In this document: piece after piece, positions 17,300-25,724 of the stretch
Layout: every line of letters starts with the position of its first letter
How positions within the stretch are numbered: the first letter of the stretch is position 1
Source of the DNA: HGM04593 sp045634085
GTDB lineage: Bacteria; Bacteroidota; Bacteroidia; Bacteroidales; Bacteroidaceae
Assembly: GCA_045634085.1 (NCBI GenBank)
Contig: JAZQZM010000050.1
Coordinates: forward strand, 1 to 53,365
DNA length: 53,365 nt
Direction of reading: 5' to 3'
The notes under the pieces: generated by a model
Seen by the model: only the letters and a program-made list of their open reading frames with translations
What the model was told of the DNA's origin: nothing
The model's database searches: none
Translations under genes and position numbers: made by a program

Positions 17300-18565
17300 A
17301 TGAAAATATCAGAGATTAGAGGAAGAGAAATCCTCGACTCGCGCGGGAACCCTACGATTGAGGCCGAGGTAATACTTGAGAATGGTGTTATAGGGCGTGC
17401 TTCGGTTCCGTCGGGAGCATCTACAGGCGAGAACGAGGCTCTTGAGTTGCGCGATGGAGACGGTCGTTATAACGGCAATGGTGTATCAAAAGCCGTGGCA
17501 AATATCAATGAACGCATAGCTCCCGCTTTGCGCGGATGTAACGTGTATGACCAGCGCGGCCTGGACCACTTGATGCTTGAGTTGGATGGTACGCCCACCA
17601 AATGCAACCTTGGAGCCAATGCCATTTTGGGCGTATCATTGGCCATTGCGCGTGCTGCAGCGCAGGCATGCGGTATGCCGCTTTATCGTTATATCGGTGG
17701 TGTCAATGCTCATGTGTTGCCTGTTCCCATGATGAACCTGCTCAATGGTGGACGTCACTCCGACGCGCCTGTCGCTTTTCAGGAGTTCATGATACGCCCA
17801 ATAGGTGCCCGTAGCATACGTGAGGCCGTGCAGATGGGTGCCGAGGTCTTTGCAGCACTCAAGAGTGTGCTCAAGAAGAGAGGCTACAGCACAGGAGTTG
17901 GTGATGAGGGAGGTTTCGCACCGGCACTCAGCGGTACCGAGGAGGCACTCGAAGTGTTGGTCCGTGCAATAGAGTCAGCAGGTTATACCCCTGGAAAGGA
18001 TATTACTCTGGCACTTGACTGTGCTGCCTCGGAATATCATCGCGATGGTGTGTATGACTATACGATTTTTGAAGGTCCGCAGGGGCATAAGCGTACATCC
18101 AGGGAGCAGGTCGATTATCTTGAGCACCTCATTGAAACCTATCCTGTCGACTCCATTGAAGACGGCATGGGCGAGAATGACTGGGAGGGATGGGCTATGC
18201 TCACTCAGCGCATCGGCAAGCGTTGCCAGCTTGTGGGTGATGACCTGTTTGTAACCAATGTCAAGTACCTGAGTAAAGGTATAGAGCTGAATTGTGCCAA
18301 TAGCGTGTTGGTAAAGGTCAACCAGATTGGAACACTTACCGAGACCCTTGATACCATTGAATTGGCACGCCGTAATGGCTACACAACTATCATCAGCCAC
18401 CGTTCCGGTGAAACCGAGGATACTACAATCGCCGATATTGCCGTGGCCGTAAATGCCGGACAGATAAAGACCGGCTCAATGAGCCGTAGCGACCGCACTG
18501 CCAAATATAATCAACTGATGCGTATTGAGGAGGAACTGCAGGGCACTGCACGTTATGGCGTGTAG
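17300..18565 (+). CDS. eno: enolase (phosphopyruvate hydratase)
   Basis: Glycolytic enzyme interconverting 2-phosphoglycerate and phosphoenolpyruvate. I chose the ATG at 17300 (MKISEIRGREILDSRGNPTI; 421 residues) over a GTG four codons upstream. Active-site features are the flexible loop SGASTGENEALELRD, the NLLNGGRHSD segment, the catalytic region VGDEGGFAP, Mg ligands in LALDCAASE, SIEDGM and LVGDDLFVTN, and the C-terminal catalytic Lys region KVNQIGTLTE with SHRSGETED. All expected blocks are present. It is monocistronic between the SusC/D terminator and the eno/peptidase terminator. The upstream 180 bases hold no other supported gene. Confidence 0.97.
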   Translation: MKISEIRGREILDSRGNPTIEAEVILENGVIGRASVPSGASTGENEALELRDGDGRYNGNGVSKAVANINERIAPALRGCNVYDQRGLDHLMLELDGTPTKCNLGANAILGVSLAIARAAAQACGMPLYRYIGGVNAHVLPVPMMNLLNGGRHSDAPVAFQEFMIRPIGARSIREAVQMGAEVFAALKSVLKKRGYSTGVGDEGGFAPALSGTEEALEVLVRAIESAGYTPGKDITLALDCAASEYHRDGVYDYTIFEGPQGHKRTSREQVDYLEHLIETYPVDSIEDGMGENDWEGWAMLTQRIGKRCQLVGDDLFVTNVKYLSKGIELNCANSVLVKVNQIGTLTETLDTIELARRNGYTTIISHRSGETEDTTIADIAVAVNAGQIKTGSMSRSDRTAKYNQLMRIEEELQGTARYGV

Positions 18566-18581
18566 TGACAATGATAAAGAG

Positions 18582-18612
18582 AACGAGTGCTGCCCGACGG
18601 GCAGCACTCGTT
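18582..18612. terminator. bidirectional terminator between eno and the S9 peptidase
   Basis: Perfect 14-bp GC-rich stem (18582-18595 with 18599-18612) with a 3-base loop, located between the convergent stops at 18565 and 18621. The right flank is T-rich and the left flank A-rich, so it can serve both strands. Confidence 0.88.
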
Positions 18613-18620
18613 GTTTATTG

Positions 18621-21122
18621 TCAGTCGTTGTTCATCTCCTTGATATCGACTTCGCTTTCTTTTGCTTCGCCAAGCAGGTGCTTGCTGAAGAAGTCGGCCA
18701 TCTTCCAGAAGAAGTATTCGTCCTTTGTCTCAAAGCCGTGGCGGTCGCCGGGGAGAATGAGCATCTCGAATCGCTTGTTGGCACGGATGAGGGCGTCTAC
18801 TACGCGTGTGGTGTTTGCAGGGTGTACATTGTTGTCCATGTCGCCTGTCACCAACAGCAAGTGACCCTTGAGGCGGCCTGCGAGCTCCTGGTTGGTGCTG
18901 ATGTTGTATGAGAATGTAGTATCGCACTCAACAACGCCGTCCTTGTTTGTCTTCTCCTTGATATTCTCCTTGATGCCATGGTGCTTCTCACTCCACCAGT
19001 TGTTGTAGATGCGGTTGTCGTGGTTACCGGCACATGAAACGGCTACCTTGAAGAAGTCGTTGTATGTGAGCAGGGCTGCTGTAGACATGAAACCGCCGCC
19101 TGAGTGTCCATGGATACCTACATTGTTGCCGTCGATGAAGCTGTGGCGTGCAATGAGCTGCTGTGCTGCAACCTTCTTGTCGGCAAGGCCGTAGTCGCGC
19201 AGGTTGCCGTAGCCGAAGTTGTGGTACCACTTTGAACGGTTGGGATGTCCGCCGCGGTTACCTACTGTGACTACGATGAAGCCCATCTGTGCAAGACGGT
19301 CAATGCGGTTCATGCCGCTTGACCAGCTCTCGTTCACGGCCTCGGTCTGTGGACCCGGGTACACGTACTCAATGAGTGGGTAGCACTTTGTAGAGTCAAA
19401 GTCGAATGGCTTGTACATTACGCCGTGGAGGTCTGTAATACCGTCGGCGGCCTTCACTGTGAAACGTTCGGGGAACTTGTAGCCGGCTGCGAAAAGCTGT
19501 GAAAGGTCGGCAACGCCCAGTTCAACGGTCTTCTTGCCGTTCTTGCTGTATACATGGTTCACAGGTGTGGTATCCACACGTGATGATGTTACTATGAATG
19601 CCTCTCCATTTGCGGCAGGAAGGAATGTGCTGTTCATGTCACTCTCGTCAATCTGCTTCAAGCCGCTACCGTCGAAGTTCACGCTGTAGAGGTGCATGTA
19701 GTAAGGGTTCTCTTCCTTGTTGTAGCCACATGCAGTGAAGTATACCTTCTTCTCCTTCTCGTTTACTACAAGAACATCCTCAACATGGTATGCTCCGTCG
19801 GTGATTGCGTTCTTTAGTGTGCCGTCGGCATTGTAGAGGTAGAGCATTGCCCAACCTGTGCATTCCGACCACTGGATGAACTGCTTGCCGTTGTTTACAG
19901 GGTATATTGGCTTGCTCTCGATACTTGTGTTCATCTCCTCATGTACAAGCATCCTGGTGGTGTCGAGGCCCAAGTCGTAGTAGCATACCTCAATCTTCTT
20001 CATGTCGCGGCTGATGCGTTCGAAGTAGAATCCGTTGTTGTCGCCGAGCCAGACTGACTTGCGTGGGTTTTCATAACGTGTGAGGTGGTTGGCGGGTCTG
20101 CTGAACAGGCCTATGCGCTGGTGCTTGAACTGGTCTGCGTTGACAGTCTTGCTTGTCTTGTTTTCAAAGTCGAACAGCTCTACGGTTGTCTTCGGTGTCT
20201 CCTCGCCGGGCATCTGGTAGTAGTATGTCTCGAGTTTTGGACGTGGGCTGCTGAGTGAGTTGATGACCCACATCTTCGAGAGGATAGAGTCGGCACGGTG
20301 TGTCATTACAAAGTGACGTGAGTCGGGGCTCCACAGGGCATACACGCGGTAACGCTTGGTGCTGTCGGGCTTCTCGTCCAAAGAGTGGTGGGCGTAGCAC
20401 CAGTTGGGGCGTCCGTTGAATGTGAGCTGGTGCTCGACGATAGTAGTGTCCTTGTCCCAGATGCGCAGTTTCTCTACATCTTCCATTGACATGTACCACA
20501 GGTTGTAGTTCTTCTCATAGATGGCGAACTTGCCGTCGGGTGAAACGTTTGCCCAACCCGGATAGTTGGGGTAGAGGTCATCGATTTCATCCTTTGTGCG
20601 TTCAAGAAGTTCTCCTGTCTTGATGTCATACTCGAAGTAGAAGGTCTTGTTCATCTTCTTGCCCTTATTCTCCTTTATTTTGGCGCTGTCGTTGCGCTCA
20701 TGACGTGGGAGCTCGCGCTCAACCTCTTTCTTTGATGCTATGTCGAAACGTACGTAACGTCCTTCGCGTATGATTCTTTTTATACCCACAGGCAGATGCT
20801 GTGCGTCATAGGGGTCGCCAGTGCGCATGGTTACCTCCTTGGCAAGCCACTCCATGTCCCACAGTTCGCGCTTTGTGCCTTTCACTGCGTCTACCAGGTA
20901 GAAGTTGCGGTCCTTGGTATCACTCCAGGCATAGATGAACTGCTTGCCGTCCTCGAACCATACAGGCTGTATTCTTGTCTGTCTTACCATTCTGCCGATT
21001 TTTTTCGGTGAGAAACGTTCGGCAAGTTCGTAGTTCGGCTTTACCCTGTTTTCGTTCTGTGCATTGCTCTTTGCCGCCACGAAAAGCAACGGCAGAGCCA
21101 TAATCAAAAGTAGTTTTTTCAT
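18621..21122 (-). CDS. S9 family (DPP-IV-like) serine peptidase
   Basis: An exported prolyl-oligopeptidase-family enzyme that probably removes dipeptides from peptides in the periplasm. I chose the ATG at 21122 (MKKLLLIMALPLLFVAAKSN then AQ, a normal signal peptide; 833 residues). A frame-open extension of 58 residues upstream lacks a signal and was rejected. The N-terminal about 500 residues form the DPP-IV beta-propeller, with WSPDSRHFVM and YFERISRD. The C-terminal alpha/beta hydrolase has nucleophile motif GIHGHSGGGFMST, acid region TGDMDNNVHPANT and His in PGDRHGFETKDEYFFW: the full catalytic triad. It is followed downstream by the shared terminator with eno and lies 52 bases after sdaA on the same strand. 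Confidence 0.93.
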   Translation of the reverse strand: MKKLLLIMALPLLFVAAKSNAQNENRVKPNYELAERFSPKKIGRMVRQTRIQPVWFEDGKQFIYAWSDTKDRNFYLVDAVKGTKRELWDMEWLAKEVTMRTGDPYDAQHLPVGIKRIIREGRYVRFDIASKKEVERELPRHERNDSAKIKENKGKKMNKTFYFEYDIKTGELLERTKDEIDDLYPNYPGWANVSPDGKFAIYEKNYNLWYMSMEDVEKLRIWDKDTTIVEHQLTFNGRPNWCYAHHSLDEKPDSTKRYRVYALWSPDSRHFVMTHRADSILSKMWVINSLSSPRPKLETYYYQMPGEETPKTTVELFDFENKTSKTVNADQFKHQRIGLFSRPANHLTRYENPRKSVWLGDNNGFYFERISRDMKKIEVCYYDLGLDTTRMLVHEEMNTSIESKPIYPVNNGKQFIQWSECTGWAMLYLYNADGTLKNAITDGAYHVEDVLVVNEKEKKVYFTACGYNKEENPYYMHLYSVNFDGSGLKQIDESDMNSTFLPAANGEAFIVTSSRVDTTPVNHVYSKNGKKTVELGVADLSQLFAAGYKFPERFTVKAADGITDLHGVMYKPFDFDSTKCYPLIEYVYPGPQTEAVNESWSSGMNRIDRLAQMGFIVVTVGNRGGHPNRSKWYHNFGYGNLRDYGLADKKVAAQQLIARHSFIDGNNVGIHGHSGGGFMSTAALLTYNDFFKVAVSCAGNHDNRIYNNWWSEKHHGIKENIKEKTNKDGVVECDTTFSYNISTNQELAGRLKGHLLLVTGDMDNNVHPANTTRVVDALIRANKRFEMLILPGDRHGFETKDEYFFWKMADFFSKHLLGEAKESEVDIKEMNND

Positions 21123-21174
21123 TAAATATAGTGTTTTAATAGTTCCGGTTGTTGCGTGGCGCCCGTTCCTTGTA

Positions 21175-22428
21175 TCAATCCTTCTTCTTGGTGATGTGCA
21201 GGGTGTCGAGTATCTTGCGGAACCCGCGGCGCTTACTGATGTCAATCTTGGCGATACCGCCGGTAGATGTCTCCTTGTAGAGGCTCGGCAAATCATGGCC
21301 GGTCTCTTTCATTACCTCGACAATGCGGTCGTAGTCAATCTTGTGCTTGCCGTCGGAGAGTGCCGAGTATGTACATGCATCGAGTGCGCGTGCAGCAGCA
21401 ATGGCGTTGCGTTCGATACAAGGTACCTGTACAAGGCCGCAAAGAGGGTCACATGTGAGTCCAAGGTGGTGTTCAAGACCCATCTCGGCAGCATATTCTA
21501 TCTGGTTTATCGTGCCGCCGAAGAGCTGGCATGCTGCAGCTGCCGCCATGGCACAGGCAACGCCTATCTCGCCCTGGCAACCCACATCGGCTCCCGATAT
21601 CGATGCATGCTCCTTGGCAACGTTGCCGAACAGCCCGGCTGTGGCAATTGCACGCAGTATACGCTTGTCCGAGCAGTCATGCGATGTGTGAAGGTGATAC
21701 AGTACGGCCGGCAACACTCCGCTTGAACCGCAAGTGGGGGTCGTTACAATTGTACTTCCGCTGGCATTCTCCTCGCTGGTGGCAAGTGCATAGGCATAGA
21801 CCCTTGCCTTGCTGCTTACTGCGGCATTGTATGAGTGTGACTTGTTCAGGTATACATTCGCTTTGCGCTGCAGTCCCAACCCGCCAGGCAGTACACCTTC
21901 GTTTTCAAGACCGCGCCTGATTGTCGCTTTCATTGTCTCCCAAACCTCGGCAAGGAAGTCCCATATTTCGGGACCTTCGTATTTCTCTACGTATTCCCAG
22001 AATGTGCAGCCGGTCTCATCGCACCAGTCCATGACTTCGTGGATAGTTGTAAGCGGGTAGATGTCCTCCTCGTTCTTGGTAGTCTGCTCGTTGGCAAGTT
22101 CGCCTCCGCCTATGCTGTAGATGGTCCATTTGTCAACAACCTCTCCGTTCCTTATACCCTCGAACAGCATGCCGTTGGGGTGGAATGGCAGGAATGTCTT
22201 CGGTTCCCATAGCAGTTCCAGCCTTGCAAGTGGCTCAAGCACTGAGATTATGGCCTTGTCGGTCATGTGTCCTTCGCCTGTTGCTGCAAGGCTGCCGTAG
22301 AGGGTTACTCTGTAGGTATCTACATTGGGGCAGCGCTCGGCAAAAATCTTTGCTGCACGGTTCGGTCCCATTGTGTGGCTGCTTGACGGGCCCAGGCCTA
22401 TCCTGAAAAGTGAACGTAATGATTTCAT
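21175..22428 (-). CDS. sdaA: L-serine ammonia-lyase (L-serine dehydratase)
   Basis: Deaminates L-serine to pyruvate and ammonia with an oxygen-sensitive [4Fe-4S] cluster. The 417 residues include the beta-domain start (RIGLGPSSSHTMGPNRAAKI) and the alpha domain with cluster-type Cys contexts (TTPTCGSSGVLPAVLYH, LTCDPLCGLVQVPCIERNA). The conserved Ala/Gly-rich region GVACAMAAAAACQLFGGT is also present. The single-chain form fuses the alpha and beta parts. It lies between a 5'-nucleotidase-like lipoprotein gene (27 bases) and the S9 peptidase (52 bases), all minus strand, so it may be co-transcribed. This would link serine catabolism with peptide and nucleotide salvage, which is inference. Confidence 0.95.
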   Translation of the reverse strand: MKSLRSLFRIGLGPSSSHTMGPNRAAKIFAERCPNVDTYRVTLYGSLAATGEGHMTDKAIISVLEPLARLELLWEPKTFLPFHPNGMLFEGIRNGEVVDKWTIYSIGGGELANEQTTKNEEDIYPLTTIHEVMDWCDETGCTFWEYVEKYEGPEIWDFLAEVWETMKATIRRGLENEGVLPGGLGLQRKANVYLNKSHSYNAAVSSKARVYAYALATSEENASGSTIVTTPTCGSSGVLPAVLYHLHTSHDCSDKRILRAIATAGLFGNVAKEHASISGADVGCQGEIGVACAMAAAAACQLFGGTINQIEYAAEMGLEHHLGLTCDPLCGLVQVPCIERNAIAAARALDACTYSALSDGKHKIDYDRIVEVMKETGHDLPSLYKETSTGGIAKIDISKRRGFRKILDTLHITKKKD

Positions 22429-22455
22429 ATTATTCGTTATCGTGGTTCTATAAGT

Positions 22456-24090
22456 TTATTGCGCTGTGAAAATGATGCGGCCCTGCGGCTTGCTGTACTC
22501 GCTGCCTATTGTACCGCCCAGGTTGTTCTCAAGGTAGCTGCGCAGGATTTCAATATCTGCACCCCAATATGTCGGCTCGGGTTCTACTCCTTTGAATATA
22601 CCGCTGCCACCCAATTCAAGAATCAGGTAGTCAAGTGTCGCCATTGTGTAGCGGCGCGAGAGTTCAATATCCTTGTATTCTCCGCTCTCCTTGTCCAATA
22701 TTTCAACCTCGGATACACGGCGCTCTCCCTCTTCAATGTGTGAGAACATTTCGGTCTCGGCATCCATAACCACAGGTGATGGAATCTCGGGGTTCAGCTT
22801 GTAGCGCAAACCACTTACCTGCATGAATACACCGGCTTCAGCAGGCAGGTACGATACGGCATACTCAAGCACGTCAAGCAATTGCTCTCCGGTGAGGGTG
22901 CCTGTTGCAATCATGTCGCCAAACGGCATCACATTGTACAGGTCGTTGAACAGCACCTCGCCCTTCTTTATATCCTTGCGGATGCCGCCGCCGTTTACAA
23001 GTGCAATGTCGGCGCCGGTGAAGGCGCGGAACGCATCGGTACAGAAATCGCCTATATTTGTCTCCTGCTTGCGTACAATGCGCTTCCCGTTTTCATCGTT
23101 TATCGTCAGGTCAACCTCGCTGTGTCCGATGACGAAATTGCCGAGCCCTTCGACTTCCTCTTTTACACGGTTTACAAACAGCGCTGTTTCATTGTCGGGC
23201 GTGATACTGCCGTTGCTTGTGCTAACAAGCATGGAGTGTATTCCTCCATTTGTGTCGATTGTGAGCTTGCCTACATATTGGAAATTGGTGCCCGATGAAG
23301 TGAGCAACACGGGCTTGCCCTCCTTGTCATTGATGAATTGTTCTTCAATTACATGGTGGTCGTGTCCGTCTATTACGGCGTCAAGTCCTGTAGTGTTGGC
23401 TATCAAGCCAGTTGAATTGGGGTGTATACCCTTTTGGCTGTCGCCCAAATGCGAAAGGGCAATGATGTAGTCGGCTCCGTTCTCGCGTGCCTCGTCAATG
23501 AAATATTGTGCATTGGCGTAGAAGTCCTCGCGCATAAGGCTGTAGAGAGGATTGCCTTGCTCGTCGCTCAAGCTTGTTACTGTGCCGCTTGTCGTGGTGG
23601 TAAAACCGATGTAAGCAATATCTACATCGCCATAGCTGACAACGTGATAGGCCGGGTATGGTGTCTCTTCGGTCTGCACATTCTTGAGGTTTGCACACAG
23701 CACAGGAGCATCCAAAGAGTCTGTTATATTGAACATCTGCGGTATTCCATAGTCAAATTCGTGGTTGCCAAGGACAACTGCATCATATCCCACGTGGTTC
23801 ATTATCTTGACAATCTGCTCGCCTTTCGATATTGCTCCAACAAGGCCACCGCTTGCAAAGTCGCCACATGACACTGTCGAAACATAGTCGGTGGCACTCT
23901 GGCACTCCTTGCGCACGGACACAAGAACCGGATATCCATCGACAGCGCAATGTACATCATTCTCGTATAGAATCACAATTGGCTCAGTCAGCAAATTGGG
24001 TGTTCTGTTATCAGGATTCTCTTCGTTGCATGCAACAAAAAACAGAGACATGACAACTAATAAACCTGCAAGTAAATCTTTTATCTTCAT
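22456..24090 (-). CDS. 5'-nucleotidase/UshA-family metallophosphatase lipoprotein
   Basis: A 544-residue lipoprotein of the 5'-nucleotidase / 2',3'-cyclic phosphodiesterase family, probably releasing nucleosides from extracellular nucleotides. I chose the ATG at 24090 (MKIKDLLAGLLVVMSLFFVA then Cys), which gives a clean lipobox; an in-frame start 17 codons upstream was rejected. The metallophosphatase domain shows ENDVHCAVDG (Asp/His metal ligands, Val in place of the more usual NDxHG spacing), VLGNHEFDYG near residue 105 and VIDGHDHHVIEEQ near residue 235. The C-terminal 5_nucleotid_C domain has IALVNGGGIRKDIKKGEV, YNVMPFGD and YTMATLDYLI. It is first in an apparent minus-strand operon with sdaA and the peptidase. 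Confidence 0.9.
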   Translation of the reverse strand: MKIKDLLAGLLVVMSLFFVACNEENPDNRTPNLLTEPIVILYENDVHCAVDGYPVLVSVRKECQSATDYVSTVSCGDFASGGLVGAISKGEQIVKIMNHVGYDAVVLGNHEFDYGIPQMFNITDSLDAPVLCANLKNVQTEETPYPAYHVVSYGDVDIAYIGFTTTTSGTVTSLSDEQGNPLYSLMREDFYANAQYFIDEARENGADYIIALSHLGDSQKGIHPNSTGLIANTTGLDAVIDGHDHHVIEEQFINDKEGKPVLLTSSGTNFQYVGKLTIDTNGGIHSMLVSTSNGSITPDNETALFVNRVKEEVEGLGNFVIGHSEVDLTINDENGKRIVRKQETNIGDFCTDAFRAFTGADIALVNGGGIRKDIKKGEVLFNDLYNVMPFGDMIATGTLTGEQLLDVLEYAVSYLPAEAGVFMQVSGLRYKLNPEIPSPVVMDAETEMFSHIEEGERRVSEVEILDKESGEYKDIELSRRYTMATLDYLILELGGSGIFKGVEPEPTYWGADIEILRSYLENNLGGTIGSEYSKPQGRIIFTAQ

Positions 24091-24238
24091 AATAATCGTG
24101 AGTTTTATATTCATTTCGCTAATATATGAAAAAGTGAGCAAGAAATAACTAGTTTGCTTGATTATTTTTCACAGCGACGACGCGAAAGCTGCGTTCTTTG
24201 CGACGCCAATGCGAAAAAAGCATTGTTTGCGACGAAGG

Positions 24239-24310
24239 GAGGTTTACCTCCCCCGAGGAGTGTGCTTTAGCACCGAGGTTTATCTCCCCAAAGGAGTGTG
24301 GTTTACCGCC
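24239..24310. repeat. two tandem 36-bp repeats
   Basis: Unit one (24239-24274) and unit two (24275-24310) align over all 36 bases with several substitutions, and a diverged partial third unit follows. Both start GAGGTTTA and share GGAGTGTG. On the minus strand an open frame would read as Gly/His/Ser-rich 12-residue repeats, but it has no other support. Confidence 0.7.
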
Positions 24311-24582
24311 CCAAGGATGTATATCTGCCGTAAGGCGAATTCCGAACAAACGAGAGAAAATATAGCCGACAAACGCTACGCCCCTACAGCTGCGGCATCA
24401 GCGCCCCCGGCAGGAATGTTACAATGAGCTTGACGTATAGTTTTTGAGGGGCAAGCGGAAAGGTGAAAACGAAGTTTCGGCAACACGAGCAGCGAATGGT
24501 CGCAGGTTGCGCGGAGATAAGTCGCGCCCTGCGGGTCACTAAAGGCGAGTATTGCCAAAGGTGTATTGATCTAATATTGTAG

Positions 24583-24601
24583 GGGCGAGATTTGCTCGCC
24601 C
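24583..24601. repeat. short GC hairpin
   Basis: Seven-bp arms (24583-24589 with 24595-24601) around a 5-base loop. They lie inside a GGGGCGA...TCGCCC motif of the kind dispersed in Bacteroidetes intergenic regions. No T-run, so not called a terminator. Confidence 0.5.
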
Positions 24602-24666
24602 TGATATTCAATGGTAGTTCGCAACCTTAATCGTTCACTTGTATTTTCTTCAAATCTTTCTTTCAT

Positions 24667-24689
24667 GTTCTTTTGGCGGCCAAAAGAAC
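24667..24689. repeat. 11-bp-arm inverted repeat
   Basis: GTTCTTTTGGC at 24667-24677 and its exact reverse complement at 24679-24689 around a single G. It could be a protein-binding site or a remnant of an element end. Confidence 0.7.
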
Positions 24690-25032
24690 GAAAAGCCCCG
24701 GCACGCGGAAAAAACAGTCTTCCGGTTCTTTGTTCAGGAGTTGTAAGCAATATCCTTCAGTCAAACCGTCATTACCACTTAAACTTTCTTTTTAATTTTA
24801 GGGCGGTGCGTAACTCCTTTACTTAGCCACTCGCGGCGAGTATCTAACTAACAGTCAAACAGCCCTGCCGCTTAATCCCAAAATCAAAAAGGTTTAACTT
24901 GTGTCCTTTAACGGTGCCGGATTTTAAAATATTACCTAATCAAAAACATTGGTGTTGATGATAATGATTTTACGATCTTATTAAGATATTTAAAGTGTTT
25001 CAGTAAAATTTCTTTTTGTCGTTGTATCTTAT

Positions 25033-25040
25033 TACTTTTG
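25033..25040 (+). promoter_or_regulatory. -7 box upstream of the GIY-YIG gene
   Basis: TACTTTTG matches TAnnTTTG, 25 bases before the ATG. A TTTG at 25015-25018 is closer than the usual spacing, so only the -7 element is called. Confidence 0.5.
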
Positions 25041-25065
25041 CTTATGTAACATCAGATATGTAAGT

Positions 25066-25710
25066 ATGAGTAATAAAGAACCCGGTTATGTCTATATACT
25101 CACCAATCCAAGTTTTCGTGAGGATTGGGTGAAGATTGGTAAAAGTTCTCGTCCTGTGGATGTGAGAAGTAAAGAACTCGACAATACAGCAGTTCCTTTG
25201 CCTTTTGAGATTTTTGCTACTATGAGAACAGTGAAATATAACGAGGTGGAAAAATTGGTACATAAGACCATTGACAGGCTCACCGATCTGCGTATACGAC
25301 AGAATCGAGAGTTCTTCAATGTTGCTCCACAAGTCGCACTCGATATTTTTCATGACATAGCTATGACGGTGGACGATGCAGAGGTAATCCTATATGAGGA
25401 AAACAAACCTGTTGCAGAAAATAAATGCAAAGAGTTTCCAAAACGTGAGGTCAAGCGTTCGCGTTTCAAGTTCTCTATGTGCGGAATAAAGATTGGAGAA
25501 TGCGTGACTTTTAATCCTACAGGAATCGTTGTCAAAGTGGCAACTGATGACAGTATAGAATATGAAGGTCGTATATATAAACTCTCTCCTTTTGTTGGTA
25601 CATATATGCCAGAGGAACAGCGTAATACCTCTGGCGCGTATCAAGGTGCAAAGTACTTTTCCTATAATGGTAAGGTACTTGAAAATATAAGAAAAGAGAA
25701 AGAACAATGA
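25066..25710 (+). CDS. GIY-YIG (T5orf172-like) protein with RAMA-like C-terminus
   Basis: A 214-residue cytoplasmic protein. Residues about 6-95 form a GIY-YIG nuclease-like domain of the T5orf172/Mug113 type: GYVYILTNPSF, then WVKIGKSSRPVDVRSKEL, then EVEKLVHKTI and NREFFNV. The usual Tyr/Ile, Gly-Lys-Ser, Arg and Glu positions are present. Residues about 130-210 resemble the RAMA/DUF4357 module (FSMCGIKIGECVTF, VKVATDDSIEYEGRIYKLSP, GAYQGAKYFSYNGKVLENI). That module is thought to read modified DNA and is seen in restriction-related proteins. It may therefore be a nuclease targeting modified or foreign DNA; function is inferred. It lies alone after the repeat-rich spacer and overlaps nothing. 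Confidence 0.78.
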   Translation: MSNKEPGYVYILTNPSFREDWVKIGKSSRPVDVRSKELDNTAVPLPFEIFATMRTVKYNEVEKLVHKTIDRLTDLRIRQNREFFNVAPQVALDIFHDIAMTVDDAEVILYEENKPVAENKCKEFPKREVKRSRFKFSMCGIKIGECVTFNPTGIVVKVATDDSIEYEGRIYKLSPFVGTYMPEEQRNTSGAYQGAKYFSYNGKVLENIRKEKEQ

Positions 25711-25724
25711 TATGACTTGAGTGT

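Larger units (their letters stand above)
24149..25065. other. 0.9-kb repeat-rich spacer without a supported gene
   Basis: No reading frame here has a family match, start context or codon pattern that I trust. The stretch holds a copy of an interspersed A/T-rich repeat (about 24132-24180), a 36-bp tandem duplication (24239-24310), a short hairpin (24583-24601), an 11-bp-arm inverted repeat (24667-24689), and AT-rich sequence leading to the -7 box of the next gene. It looks like decayed or repeat-derived intergenic DNA. Confidence 0.6.

Noticed and set aside
21123..21296. 58-residue N-terminal extension of the S9 peptidase
   Set aside because: The extension is Arg-rich and precedes a normal signal peptide that begins at 21122; the frame is open by chance across the gap to sdaA.
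24149..24349. 66-codon minus-strand frame with Gly/His/Ser repeats
   Set aside because: The repetition comes from the 36-bp DNA duplication; no start context or family support.
24611..24826. 71-codon plus-strand frame starting in the spacer
   Set aside because: Runs over the inverted repeat at 24667-24689 and gives a basic low-complexity peptide; no support as a gene.
25066..25710. Homing endonuclease or intron
   Set aside because: No intron or interrupted host gene surrounds it and the C-terminus is RAMA-like rather than a NUMOD-type DNA-binding tail.
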